DNA of 52,897 bases from the NCBI GenBank assembly GCA_025454755.1, contig JALONV010000039.1:1-52897 (forward strand), read 5' to 3'. Position 1 is the stretch's first letter. Each line of letters begins with the position of its first letter. Below are positions 16,995 through 25,748 of the stretch, piece after piece. The notes below the pieces were generated by a model. It did no database searches and was not told the origin of the DNA. It saw only the letters and a list, made by a program, of their open reading frames with translations. The position numbers were made by a program, and so were the translations under genes. Source of the DNA: Bacteroidales bacterium. GTDB lineage: Bacteria > Bacteroidota > Bacteroidia > Bacteroidales > VadinHA17.

Positions 16995-18506
16995 ATGCGT
17001 AAATTCAGAACCTTAGCGGTAATATTTTTAGCTTCACTTTTCCTGGTATCCTGCAGTTTGTTCAAGAAGAAAGGTGATTCCAATGTCTCTTCTACAACAG
17101 GGTGGGCTTATAATGATCCTGATAACGGAGGATTTGAAGTGGCTCTGGGTGCCGAACAGCAAACAGGTCCGGGACTGGTTCTCATCGAAGGGGGAAGGTT
17201 TACAATGGGCCAGATTACACAGGATGTCCTGTTTGACTGGAATAACAAACCCAGAACGGTTACCGTCTCCTCATTCTACATGGATGAAACCGAGGTAACG
17301 AACGTTGATTACAGGGAATATCTGTTCTGGCTGCGTCGTGTTTACATCGATTACCAGGAAGTCCACAGGAGAGCGCTTCCTGATACACTGGTGTGGAGAA
17401 GCCCTATGGGTTTCAACGACCCATATGTCCAATATTATTTCAGGCACCCTTCATATAACCAGTATCCGGTTGTAGGTGTCAGCTGGCTCAAGGCAACCGA
17501 CTATTGCCTCTGGAGAACCGACAGGGTGAACGAGCAGATCCTTATCGACGAGGGTGAATTAAGCCCAAATCCAAACCAGCTTAACCAGGACAATTTTAAC
17601 ACAGAAGCTTACCTGGCCGGTCAATATGAGGGAGTTACCAATAAATTGAGGGAAAGCCTTAATCCAAATCAAACTGAGAGAAGAACAAATTTTGAAGACG
17701 GATTGCTTCTTCCTGCCTATCGACTCCCCACAGAAGCAGAATGGGAGTTTGCAGCATACGCGCTCAGAGGGACAACCTTCGAGGAAAGAATATATGAAAG
17801 AAGGATCTATCCGTGGGACGGCCACAACGTCAGGAACTCAATTCCGAAGAACCGTGGAGAAATGATGGCTAACTTCATACGTGGCAGAGGCGATATGATG
17901 GGTGTTGCAGGTAACCTGAACGATATGGCAAGTATTACTGCCGAAGTAAGATCTTACTGGCCAAACGACTACGGTCTTTATTGCATGGCAGGCAACGTTA
18001 ACGAATGGGTGCAGGATGTCTACCGTCCGATGACGGCTGACGATGTCGATGAATTTAACCCGTTCAGAGGGAACGTATATACCGACCTCCGCCGTGATGC
18101 CAACGGAAGGGTTGTAACAAAAGGAAACCTTGGAAGACTCTATGTTGATACGGTAAAGGCAAAAGATGTATCGACAAGGTATAATTATCAGAAAGGCGAT
18201 TACAGGAATTACAAGGATGGCGATCAGAAATCTTCCATAACAACAGACTGGATCACTGAAGTGGATCCCGATAATAAGAAAGGCTCTGAATTAATGTACT
18301 ATCAGAAGCCTTCTGAAGGCGGCAATGTTGAAGATTTTGTTACACTCATAAACGACAACGCCAGAGTATATAAAGGCGGCTCATGGAAAGACAGAGCATA
18401 CTGGCTCAATCCTTCAACCAGGAGATTCCTCGATCAGACGGAGTCGCGTGATGATATCGGCTTCCGCTGTGCAATGATCAGAGTAGGCAGCCCATCAGGA
18501 TTCTAA
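16995..18506 (+). CDS. gldJ: Gliding motility / T9SS lipoprotein GldJ
   Basis: Outer-membrane-associated lipoprotein of the formylglycine-generating-enzyme (FGE/SUMF1) fold, required for gliding and T9SS function in Flavobacterium. From the ATG at 16995 it has 503 residues, beginning with a lipoprotein signal peptide and lipobox LVSC at 17-20. FGE-family landmarks follow: GGRFTMGQ, YRLPTEAEWEFAAYALRG near 232-249, MAGNVNEWVQDVYRP near 325-339, and the C-terminal KGGSWKDRAYWLNPSTRR with DDIGFRCA. Enzymatic FGE activity is not implied, since GldJ/GldK are structural. GldJ versus the related GldK is chosen because gldJ neighbours porU/porV and murF in known Flavobacteria, as here. It ends at a strong terminator. 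Confidence 0.88.
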   Translation: MRKFRTLAVIFLASLFLVSCSLFKKKGDSNVSSTTGWAYNDPDNGGFEVALGAEQQTGPGLVLIEGGRFTMGQITQDVLFDWNNKPRTVTVSSFYMDETEVTNVDYREYLFWLRRVYIDYQEVHRRALPDTLVWRSPMGFNDPYVQYYFRHPSYNQYPVVGVSWLKATDYCLWRTDRVNEQILIDEGELSPNPNQLNQDNFNTEAYLAGQYEGVTNKLRESLNPNQTERRTNFEDGLLLPAYRLPTEAEWEFAAYALRGTTFEERIYERRIYPWDGHNVRNSIPKNRGEMMANFIRGRGDMMGVAGNLNDMASITAEVRSYWPNDYGLYCMAGNVNEWVQDVYRPMTADDVDEFNPFRGNVYTDLRRDANGRVVTKGNLGRLYVDTVKAKDVSTRYNYQKGDYRNYKDGDQKSSITTDWITEVDPDNKKGSELMYYQKPSEGGNVEDFVTLINDNARVYKGGSWKDRAYWLNPSTRRFLDQTESRDDIGFRCAMIRVGSPSGF

Positions 18507-18523
18507 CTGAGAGTTACCATTAT

Positions 18524-18564
18524 AAAATAAGCCTCATTATGGTCGCATAATGAGGCTTATTTTT
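18524..18564 (+). terminator. Rho-independent terminator after gldJ
   Basis: A perfect 17-bp stem (18524-18540 with 18547-18563) around the loop GGTCGC, ending in a T run at 18561-18564. It lies 18 bp after the gldJ stop and 5 bp before the murF ATG, so murF either depends on read-through or has a promoter that overlaps it. Confidence 0.85.
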
Positions 18565-18569
18565 GAAAA

Positions 18570-19862
18570 ATGAAAACAGACCAGATATACCAGCTTTACA
18601 GGGGATCAAAAGGAATTTCCACAGATTCCAGGACAGTGACCGAAGGACAGATCTTCTTCGCGCTCTGGGGTGATAATTTCAACGGCAATAAATTTACCGC
18701 AGATGCCTTTGAAAAAGGCGCATCCTGGGCAGTAATCGATGATCCTGCCTTTGAAACCGAAAAGACAATACTGGTCGATGATACACTTGCAGAACTTCAG
18801 TCTCTGGCATCTCATCACAGAAAAGAGATGAATTCCCATGTGCTTGCAATAACCGGATCCAACGGAAAGACAACTACAAAAGAACTTATATCTGCCATAC
18901 TGTCAAGAAAATTCAAGGTCCATTCAACCCAGGGCAACCTCAATAACCATATAGGTGTACCGCTTACAATACTCTCCGCACCCCTCGATACGGAAGTGAT
19001 GGTTATTGAAATGGGGGCTAGCCATGTCGGCGAAATAAGAACATTATGTCTTATTGCCAAACCTGATTATGGAATCATAACAAACATATGCCCTGCACAT
19101 ATTGAAGGATTCGGTTCATTTGATGGAGTTGTAAAAGCCAAAATTGAACTCTATGAACACCTGCGAAAGGTTAACGGCATCGCACTGTATAATGATAAGG
19201 ATCCATTGCTCTCCGAAAAAATATACAGGCTGGTAAACCGGGCTGTTCCATTCTCAGATCCCACCGGCATTGGATTGGCAATCCACAGCGTTGAGTCGGA
19301 AATTAGTCTTCATCTTACTGCAAAATATCAGCACGGGCTCTTCAACATCAGGACTAACCTGTTCGGGGAATACAATATTGAAAACATCAGGGCAGCAATT
19401 GCAACTGGTCTTTTCTTTGGGATTGAAATGAAAGATATTGTCGAAGAAATTGAAAAATATCTTCCCCAGAATAACAGGTCACAGATAAAGGTAACTAAAA
19501 ACAATACCCTTATATGTGATTCTTATAATGCGAATCCGGTCAGCATGCAAAAAGCTATTGAATCGTTTGCATCAGTAAAATCGGAAAAGAGGGTTTGCAT
19601 ACTGGGAGACATGCTTGAATTAGGAGATAAAAGCGAAGAAGAACATACAGCAATTCACAAGGTATTATCTGACCATAATCTGCGCGATGTAATCCTGGTC
19701 GGACCAGTTTTTTGTAAAGTTTCTGCAGGATTCCGTTTTAAAACATTCCGTGATATAAACAGACTGAAAGAATACCTTAAGGCAAAACCACTGAAAGGCT
19801 GCCATATCCTCATAAAAGGGTCAAGAGGCATTGCACTTGAGCAGCTGTACGATATTCTTTAG
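18570..19862 (+). CDS. murF: UDP-N-acetylmuramoyl-tripeptide--D-alanyl-D-alanine ligase
   Basis: Adds D-Ala-D-Ala to the UDP-MurNAc-tripeptide, the last cytoplasmic ligation of peptidoglycan precursor synthesis. The 430-residue protein has the Mur ligase order: a substrate-binding N-terminal domain (STDSRTVTEGQIFFAL at about 17-32), the ATP-binding GSNGKTTT at 96-103, the central EMGASHVGEI motif, and the C-terminal domain with NNRSQI and DSYNANPVSM. It follows gldJ, an arrangement known in other Bacteroidota, but is separated from it by a terminator. Its stop overlaps by 4 bp the stop of the opposing metallophosphoesterase gene. Confidence 0.96.
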   Translation: MKTDQIYQLYRGSKGISTDSRTVTEGQIFFALWGDNFNGNKFTADAFEKGASWAVIDDPAFETEKTILVDDTLAELQSLASHHRKEMNSHVLAITGSNGKTTTKELISAILSRKFKVHSTQGNLNNHIGVPLTILSAPLDTEVMVIEMGASHVGEIRTLCLIAKPDYGIITNICPAHIEGFGSFDGVVKAKIELYEHLRKVNGIALYNDKDPLLSEKIYRLVNRAVPFSDPTGIGLAIHSVESEISLHLTAKYQHGLFNIRTNLFGEYNIENIRAAIATGLFFGIEMKDIVEEIEKYLPQNNRSQIKVTKNNTLICDSYNANPVSMQKAIESFASVKSEKRVCILGDMLELGDKSEEEHTAIHKVLSDHNLRDVILVGPVFCKVSAGFRFKTFRDINRLKEYLKAKPLKGCHILIKGSRGIALEQLYDIL

Positions 19863-21037
19863 AAATCCTTTGCAGATTCTTCCCGGCTTCCTGTAAAATT
19901 TATATTTATCAGAAGGACTTCAGACCTGCTGGCTGATCTTATCCTTGGCCCCCATATTCCATAGCCGGAGGAAACTATAATTTGAGTATCGCCCTTCTTT
20001 GCATATCCATAGCTTACTTCAAACATAGCCCTGGTAAAATAGTTAAGTGGCCAGAATTGACCGTTGTGAGTGTGGCCGGAAAGCTGAAGGTCTACATTGT
20101 TTCTCACAGCTTCTTCAAGATTTACAGGCTGGTGATCAAGCAGGATAACCGGACGTGAATGATCAACATCCTTCATGAGCTCTTCAAGCGGAGATCTTTC
20201 GCGTGAATAGAATCTCTTTGAATCCCTGTCGATTCTTCCAATGAGTTGTATCCCTCCGGGGAGAATAACCATTTCATCCTTCAAGACCCTGATACCCTTG
20301 CTTTCAATATATGGTATGGTTCGCTTTGCTCCACCTATGAATTCATGGTTCCCCGTAATGGCGTACAAGCCATCCTTTGTATCAGGAATCGTAAAATACT
20401 GGAGAAGGTCGCCCCTCAGGACAGGTCCAATTTCACCGTCAATAATATCTCCCAGCAGCAGTACAACATCGGGCTTTTGTCCGGCGAGAATCAAAGACAG
20501 CTTTCTCATGCTTCGCTTCCTTATTATGCTGCCCAGATGAATATCGGATACTGCTGCCACTCTCAATTTATCAATACCTTCCGTTTTCTTTGGTATGGTA
20601 ATATTGTACTCCCTGACTTTGGGTATTACAGCGTTTATGAATCCTCCTGCAATCAGGATCACTGAACCGGAAACGACTATGATAAATGACCATTTCCTGT
20701 AGTCGGGAAGATTCTGAGCATTCAAAATACCGGGGACTCTCAAAATAAGGCCAACCAGATCTGATAACAGGAAGAAGAAGAAACCATAAACCAAAAAACC
20801 CAACCAGAAACCTCCCATGATATTCAGAATATCGGAAAAGACTGATGAGTGTCTTGCCTCAAGCACCTTCGCAACAATGAAGCTTAATGCAATCGAGAGG
20901 AAGATAACCGTATAGAGCCACTTGTTCTCCTTAACGCCGGATATCGCATTGTACCCTTTAACAAAAATGTAGGCATTACCAAGGAAATATATTGTAAAAA
21001 CAACGGCAAGGAATACTACAAGCTGGTAAGTCTTCAT
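19859..21037 (-). CDS. Membrane-bound calcineurin-like metallophosphoesterase (YkuE type)
   Basis: A 392-residue protein with four predicted membrane segments in its first 140 residues (about 5-25, 41-58, 72-96, 117-138), then a metallophosphoesterase domain. All metal motifs are there: SDIHLG (D165, H167), GDIIDGE (196-202), GNHEF (229-233), DHQP (301-304) and SGHTHNGQ (320-326). The substrate is unknown; relatives act on lipids or cyclic nucleotides. Lying last in an operon with a lipid A acyltransferase and a glycosyltransferase, an envelope-lipid role is possible but unproven. Its ATG overlaps the glycosyltransferase stop by one base (TAATG), and its stop overlaps the murF stop. Confidence 0.88.
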   Translation of the reverse strand: MKTYQLVVFLAVVFTIYFLGNAYIFVKGYNAISGVKENKWLYTVIFLSIALSFIVAKVLEARHSSVFSDILNIMGGFWLGFLVYGFFFFLLSDLVGLILRVPGILNAQNLPDYRKWSFIIVVSGSVILIAGGFINAVIPKVREYNITIPKKTEGIDKLRVAAVSDIHLGSIIRKRSMRKLSLILAGQKPDVVLLLGDIIDGEIGPVLRGDLLQYFTIPDTKDGLYAITGNHEFIGGAKRTIPYIESKGIRVLKDEMVILPGGIQLIGRIDRDSKRFYSRERSPLEELMKDVDHSRPVILLDHQPVNLEEAVRNNVDLQLSGHTHNGQFWPLNYFTRAMFEVSYGYAKKGDTQIIVSSGYGIWGPRIRSASRSEVLLININFTGSREESAKDF

Positions 21038-22071
21038 TAAGATCCGGGTTTCATTTTAATACTGTTGAAAGTTTTATGTCCTTTGATATAAAACTCAAAA
21101 ACGATGCTCTTGTTCAAAATGAGTCCTTCCGGTTCTTTATTTCCTGTAGTTTTTATCGCTTTTCTTTTTTCTCTGAGTTTGTCTCTTATTCTCCTGGCAT
21201 CCTGATGAGCCTTCCATACTGCCCTTACACTTCTGAAATCTCCTTTGAGTAGGAAGAAGACAGCTGCAATACCATCAAGAACCTTTCTTGTGAACATCAG
21301 GCGTGAGAATTCCTTCTCGGGCAGGTTTTTAAATAACAGGTATATGCTGTTGCGGAAATTAAGATATGTCTTAAAAGGCGAGCTGTAAGGCAGGGAGCCG
21401 CCTCCGACATGATAAACGGACGTATCAGGTATGAAAGAGATCCTGTATCCCATTCTGTGAAACCTCCAGCACAGGTCTATCTCTTCCATATGTGCAAAAA
21501 AATCTGCATCGAATCCGCCGCTTTTTTTCCAGGCTTCGGACCGAACTGCCATGCATGCACCTGTCGACCAGAAAATATCAATCAGCGAATTATACTGCCC
21601 CACATTCTTTTCAACCTTGCTGAGTATCCGGCCACGGCAGAAAGGATATCCGTACCTATCTATAAATCCGCCTGCAGCGCCTGCATATTCAAAATGATCC
21701 TTATTATAGTATGACAGGATCATGGGCTGACACGATGCAACATCAGGATTGCTGTCGAGATAGCTTATCAATGGTTTATGCCAGCCATCGGTGACATCGA
21801 TATCAGAATTCAGAAGAACATAATATTCAGCTTCGATCTGTTCCAGAGCGAGGTTATATCCGCCTGCAAATCCATGGTTTTTATCAAATCTTATTATCCT
21901 GACATCCCTGCGATTCTGTTCGATCCATTCACATGAGCCGTCAGTTGATCCGTTGTCGGCAACGTAAAGCAAAGTATCAGTATCGACAGACTTGTCTGCA
22001 ACCTTGCCCAGAAACATTTTCAGGAAGCTTAATCCGTTCCAGTTCAGTATGACAACTGCTGTCTTAACCAT
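21037..22071 (-). CDS. Family 2 glycosyltransferase
   Basis: A 344-residue GT-A fold glycosyltransferase. It opens with the typical beta strand VVILNWNG, then DNGSTDG (39-45), NHGFAGGYN (65-73), the metal-binding NSDIDV (88-93), and the later HMEEIDLCWR motif of rhamnosyl/WcaA-like enzymes. A C-terminal helical stretch after about 260 carries hydrophobic and basic segments that may bind the membrane. The acceptor is probably a cell-surface glycan, but neither donor nor acceptor can be read from the sequence. It overlaps the upstream acyltransferase gene by 8 bp, so the two are coupled. There is no nearby polysaccharide cluster. Confidence 0.92.
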   Translation of the reverse strand: MVKTAVVILNWNGLSFLKMFLGKVADKSVDTDTLLYVADNGSTDGSCEWIEQNRRDVRIIRFDKNHGFAGGYNLALEQIEAEYYVLLNSDIDVTDGWHKPLISYLDSNPDVASCQPMILSYYNKDHFEYAGAAGGFIDRYGYPFCRGRILSKVEKNVGQYNSLIDIFWSTGACMAVRSEAWKKSGGFDADFFAHMEEIDLCWRFHRMGYRISFIPDTSVYHVGGGSLPYSSPFKTYLNFRNSIYLLFKNLPEKEFSRLMFTRKVLDGIAAVFFLLKGDFRSVRAVWKAHQDARRIRDKLREKRKAIKTTGNKEPEGLILNKSIVFEFYIKGHKTFNSIKMKPGS

Positions 22072-22948
22072 TTTGCGGCTCCCTTTTGTGTTTCCATCTT
22101 TTATGGCTCCAGATCCAGTATTCCGGATGCTCTTTGATTATCTCCTCCAGCCTCTTTACGTGAGTCTCCGTTATAACATGTTCAGGCACTCCTGAGGAAT
22201 GGTCGAAAAGCAGTTCTACAGTAAGGCAGTATTGTCCTCTTTTTACTTTCTGAACATTGAACAGGACGACTGCCATATCATATTTTGAAGATATTTTCTC
22301 GACGCCCAGATACACTGCAGTTTCCTGGTTCAGAAAGTTTGTCCAGAATCTGATGTCTCCTTTTGCCGGGATCTGGTCAGTCAGGAATGAATAAAGGGAC
22401 CTTATGTTATTTTTCCTGTTTTCTATTACATCTCTTACAACATGCTGCATTGGTGAGACAGCCATTCCGAACTTCGTCCTGTTATTAATCATAAACTTGT
22501 CGAAATACTTGTTTGCCAAAGGCTTATATATTGATACAAACTTATATTTTGCATAGAGCGGAAGGAACATAAGCCACTCCCATGTGCCGTAATGTGCAAG
22601 CACTGCAGTAACATCCCGTCCTTCATTGTAGAGTTTCTCAAGCAGTTCAGGATTGGCCAGTGGCACTCTTTTTATCATCTGTTTACTGCTTAAATGAGTC
22701 ACCTTAAAGGTTTCAATAAAGAGGTCGCACAGGTGATGATAAAACTTTTTTTCGATCGCAATTATTTCATTATCGCTCTTCTCCGGGAAAGAATTTCTAA
22801 GGTTTGTCCTTACCACTTTCCTTCGATATCCGGGTAAATAATAAAAGAAGATAAAGAAGAAGTCTGAAAAAATGTAAAGCACCCTCAGGGGAAGAAGTGT
22901 TATTATCCAGTTAAAGGCATAAAAGATATAATATCCCAGTGCACTCAT
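22064..22948 (-). CDS. Lysophospholipid / lipid A acyltransferase (LpxL/HtrB family)
   Basis: A 294-residue membrane-associated acyltransferase of the LpxL/LpxM family, which adds secondary acyl chains to lipid A on the cytoplasmic face of the inner membrane. An N-terminal hydrophobic anchor (about 5-38) precedes the catalytic H-x4-E motif, HYGTWE at 119-124. The conserved FLTDQIPAKGDIRFWTNFLN region lies near 185-205, and a C-terminal YWIWSHKRWK ends the domain. The length is normal. It lies 12 bp after the monophosphatase gene and overlaps the glycosyltransferase. Bacteroidota lipid A enzymes of this family are common, but the acyl donor is not deducible. Confidence 0.92.
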   Translation of the reverse strand: MSALGYYIFYAFNWIITLLPLRVLYIFSDFFFIFFYYLPGYRRKVVRTNLRNSFPEKSDNEIIAIEKKFYHHLCDLFIETFKVTHLSSKQMIKRVPLANPELLEKLYNEGRDVTAVLAHYGTWEWLMFLPLYAKYKFVSIYKPLANKYFDKFMINNRTKFGMAVSPMQHVVRDVIENRKNNIRSLYSFLTDQIPAKGDIRFWTNFLNQETAVYLGVEKISSKYDMAVVLFNVQKVKRGQYCLTVELLFDHSSGVPEHVITETHVKRLEEIIKEHPEYWIWSHKRWKHKREPQNG

Positions 22949-22960
22949 GCCGGTAATTTT

Positions 22961-23758
22961 CTATTTCTGCATAAATTTACTCACATTTTCCAGAAATTCG
23001 GGAAAAACCTTATTACAGGCAGCTACAATCTCATTTCCGTCGAGCTTTGTTTCATTGCCTGAGAAGTCGCTTACGCGGCCACCTGCTTCACGCACCATGA
23101 GTATCCCGGCTGCGACATCCCATATTTTCAGACCATATTCGTAGAAAGCTTCAAATCTTCCGCAAGCCACGTAAGCAAGATCTATTGATGCTGATCCAAG
23201 CCTGCGGATACCGTGTGTTGACCTGCAGAAGTAAGTCAGCGAGTCCATGTATTCTTCAAGACGGCTGAAATCGTTATAAGGAAATCCCGTTGCCACGAGA
23301 CTGTCTTCCAGACTTGAAGCCGATGAAACATTTATGGATTTTTCATTCAGCCATGCTCCTCCATTCTTCCACGATTTAAAGAGCTCATTTACTCCGACAT
23401 TGCAGACTACACCCGCAACCGGTTCACCATTCCCGGTAAGGGCAACACTGATGGCGTACGGACGTATCCCATGAACAAAATTTGTTGTCCCGTCAAGAGG
23501 ATCAATAACCCAGCAATATTTAACTCCTTTTTTCGCAGCCGTTCCCTCTTCAGCTATAAAACCAGCGTCCGGCATAATCACTTTCAACCTTTCTACAAGC
23601 ATCTTTTCCGATCCCTTGTCAACATAAGTTACAAAATCATGCAGGCCTTTTGTCTCGGTAAAGGCGATATCAAATTTCCCCGATTCGCGGATAATGAATT
23701 TTTCCGTTTCCATTACTGCAATTTCGATTTCGTTGCAGATTCTTTTCAGGTCAGTCAT
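22961..23758 (-). CDS. Inositol monophosphatase family protein
   Basis: A 265-residue Mg2+-dependent, lithium-sensitive-type phosphatase of the SuhB/IMPase family. Metal-binding motifs are complete: FIAEEGT (67-73), the signature DPLDGTTNF (86-94) and the C-terminal KIWDVAAGILMVREAGG near 207-223. Substrates in this family include inositol-1-phosphate, 3'-phosphoadenosine nucleotides and histidinol phosphate, and the sequence does not decide between them; SuhB also has an RNA-related role in E. coli. It starts 3 bp after the mtaB stop and precedes the acyltransferase by 12 bp. The operon gives no specific clue to its substrate. Confidence 0.92.
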   Translation of the reverse strand: MTDLKRICNEIEIAVMETEKFIIRESGKFDIAFTETKGLHDFVTYVDKGSEKMLVERLKVIMPDAGFIAEEGTAAKKGVKYCWVIDPLDGTTNFVHGIRPYAISVALTGNGEPVAGVVCNVGVNELFKSWKNGGAWLNEKSINVSSASSLEDSLVATGFPYNDFSRLEEYMDSLTYFCRSTHGIRRLGSASIDLAYVACGRFEAFYEYGLKIWDVAAGILMVREAGGRVSDFSGNETKLDGNEIVAACNKVFPEFLENVSKFMQK

Positions 23759-23761
23759 TTT

Positions 23762-25066
23762 TCATACTTTAAATTCAATGCTCATTCTGCCGGCACCTGT
23801 TATGCCGGTAAGTTTCACCTCTTTTATTTGTCCGGCAAGTCCTGACTGCCATGGACATTCAGCCCGTAAGTAGTTTCCGGAATAGCCGGTGATCATGCCG
23901 TTAATGCGTGTCTTTTCAAAAAGTACATCGGCTGATTTTCCTATGTTAAGTTTCATGAACTCAACATGCTGTGAATGAGAGAGCTCAATTAGCCTCCTGC
24001 TTCTTCTTTCTTTTTCGTAATGGCTTACTTTGCCGGGCATTCCGGCAGCTTTTGTGCCAGGCCTCTCCGAGAATGTAAATACATGAAGATAGGTAAGCGG
24101 GAGCGCTTTAAGGAAATCATATGTCTCCTCAGAATCGGAATCAGTTTCACCGGGGAAGCCAACAATTACGTCTGCTCCTATGCCGGCCATGGGCAGATGC
24201 TTTTTAATCATTCCGACCCTTTCAGCAAAGAGTTCTCTTTTATATCTCCTTCCCATCAGAGCAAGGATCCTGTTGCATCCACTCTGGAGAGGGATGTGAA
24301 AATGCGGAAGGATCTTCGATTTCCCGGTACACATTTCTAAAAGTTCATCGGTGAGAAGATTGGGCTCGATTGATGAAATTCTGAATCTCTCAATTCCTTC
24401 TACTTTAACCAGCTCCCTGATAAGGTTTGTGAAATTGTCCCCTGTTGACTTGCCGAAGTCGCCGATATTTACACCGGTAATGACTATCTCTCTGACACCT
24501 CGTTGCGCAATGGAAATTGTCTCACTGACCAGTGTGCATATCTCAGGATTTCTGCTTCCGCCTCTTGCCAGGGGCACCGTACAATAGGAGCACTGGTAAT
24601 CACAACCATCCTGCACTTTGAGAAAAGATCGTGTCCTGTCTCCAATGGAAAATGAAGGAATGAACTTCCCGGAAGCAGACAGATCACAGGCGTGTATCTC
24701 AGTTTCTTTCTTCTTGTTAGTATTTTCAATATAGGAGGCAATATCGAATTTCTCATTAATACCGAGTACGAGGTCAACACCTGGTATTGAAGATATCTCC
24801 TGTGGCTTGAGCTGTGCGTAGCAGCCTACTACTGCAATAAATGCATCCGGCGACTGGTGTATGAATTTCCGGATAGCCTGTTTGCATTTTTTATCGGCGG
24901 CGTCAGTGACTGAGCAGGTATTAATTATATATATGTCAGCTTTCTTTCCGGCAGGTACCCTTTCGAACCGGTCATCGGGGAAAGACCGTGAAATAGTTGA
25001 TGTCTCGGTAAAATTCAGCTTGCAGCCAAGAGTATGGAAAGCGATCTTTGTTCTCGGGGTATTCAT
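23762..25066 (-). CDS. mtaB: tRNA (N6-threonylcarbamoyladenosine37-C2)-methylthiotransferase MtaB
   Basis: Radical SAM enzyme that converts t6A37 to ms2t6A37 in ANN-decoding tRNAs. The 434-residue protein has the N-terminal UPF0004 domain with three iron-sulfur cysteines (C15, C51, C82), then the radical SAM CxxxCxxC cluster at C155, C159, C162 (DGCDYQCSYC), and a C-terminal TRAM-like segment from about 370 (SADVLFEKTRINGMITGYSG). The MtaB assignment over MiaB rests on the CKLNFTETS start and overall length. It overlaps the DUF1080 gene upstream by 4 bp (ATGA) and is followed after 3 bp by the monophosphatase gene. Confidence 0.93.
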   Translation of the reverse strand: MNTPRTKIAFHTLGCKLNFTETSTISRSFPDDRFERVPAGKKADIYIINTCSVTDAADKKCKQAIRKFIHQSPDAFIAVVGCYAQLKPQEISSIPGVDLVLGINEKFDIASYIENTNKKKETEIHACDLSASGKFIPSFSIGDRTRSFLKVQDGCDYQCSYCTVPLARGGSRNPEICTLVSETISIAQRGVREIVITGVNIGDFGKSTGDNFTNLIRELVKVEGIERFRISSIEPNLLTDELLEMCTGKSKILPHFHIPLQSGCNRILALMGRRYKRELFAERVGMIKKHLPMAGIGADVIVGFPGETDSDSEETYDFLKALPLTYLHVFTFSERPGTKAAGMPGKVSHYEKERRSRRLIELSHSQHVEFMKLNIGKSADVLFEKTRINGMITGYSGNYLRAECPWQSGLAGQIKEVKLTGITGAGRMSIEFKV

Positions 25067-25737
25067 TTTTTATGTTTCGCCAGCACCACATTCCTGAATT
25101 CCAGGTCTTTGCCTTCGCTTTGAAGGCAGATATGGCCGCTGTTTACATTCAATCCTGTAGCCTTGTTCTGAAGGACTCTATTTACATATACTGTAATTGT
25201 ATTTGAAATGCAGGTTACTTCCATTTTGTTCCATTCTCCTGCAGGCTTCTCTGATGATTCGGCCAGTTTTTTTACAGACCTGACAGCTTTATCCCTGCGT
25301 TCATTCATGTCGGTTCCGCTCATGCAGACAAAATCTCCGGCACTGCCGGCTTTTAACTGGCATTCAACGCATTTTGGCCAGATTGAGTCGGGCAGCTGCA
25401 CATTAACAAAAACGCCGCTATTGGTTGCTTCTGCCGGCCATCGCCATTCCAGAGTGAGCGTATAATTGGAATAACTTTCCCTTGTGCGCATATACCCGAA
25501 AGGATTTCCTGTAACATGGATAACCCCATCCTGAACGAAAAAAACCTTAGCCGGATCAACAGCAGGATCCTTAAGAAAAAAAGTCCAGTTGCCGAGGTCT
25601 TTACCGTTGAACAATTTAATCATTTCTGCCTTTGGCTTTTTGGGAGCCTTATCCTTTTTCTGTTTTGACTGTGCCTGTATCGATCCGGCGATCAACAGCA
25701 TAGCAATAACCATGATGGAATATGACTTAATTCTCAT
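25063..25737 (-). CDS. Exported DUF1080 (3-keto-disaccharide hydrolase domain) protein
   Basis: A 224-residue exported protein: signal peptide ending in SIQAQ at about 23, a Lys-rich linker (24-37), then a DUF1080 beta-sandwich starting at MIKLFNGKDLGNWTFF. Family features are visible: GVIHVTGNPFGYMRT, YTLTLEWRWP near 93-102, and NSGVFVNV near 108-115. The domain is concanavalin-like, and some members hydrolyse 3-keto-glycosides, but most are untested. It sits between phoH and mtaB with 11 bp and a 4-bp overlap, so it belongs to that operon although functionally it seems out of place. The periplasmic or surface location is inferred from the leader. Confidence 0.9.
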   Translation of the reverse strand: MRIKSYSIMVIAMLLIAGSIQAQSKQKKDKAPKKPKAEMIKLFNGKDLGNWTFFLKDPAVDPAKVFFVQDGVIHVTGNPFGYMRTRESYSNYTLTLEWRWPAEATNSGVFVNVQLPDSIWPKCVECQLKAGSAGDFVCMSGTDMNERRDKAVRSVKKLAESSEKPAGEWNKMEVTCISNTITVYVNRVLQNKATGLNVNSGHICLQSEGKDLEFRNVVLAKHKK

Positions 25738-25748
25738 AATATGAATTA

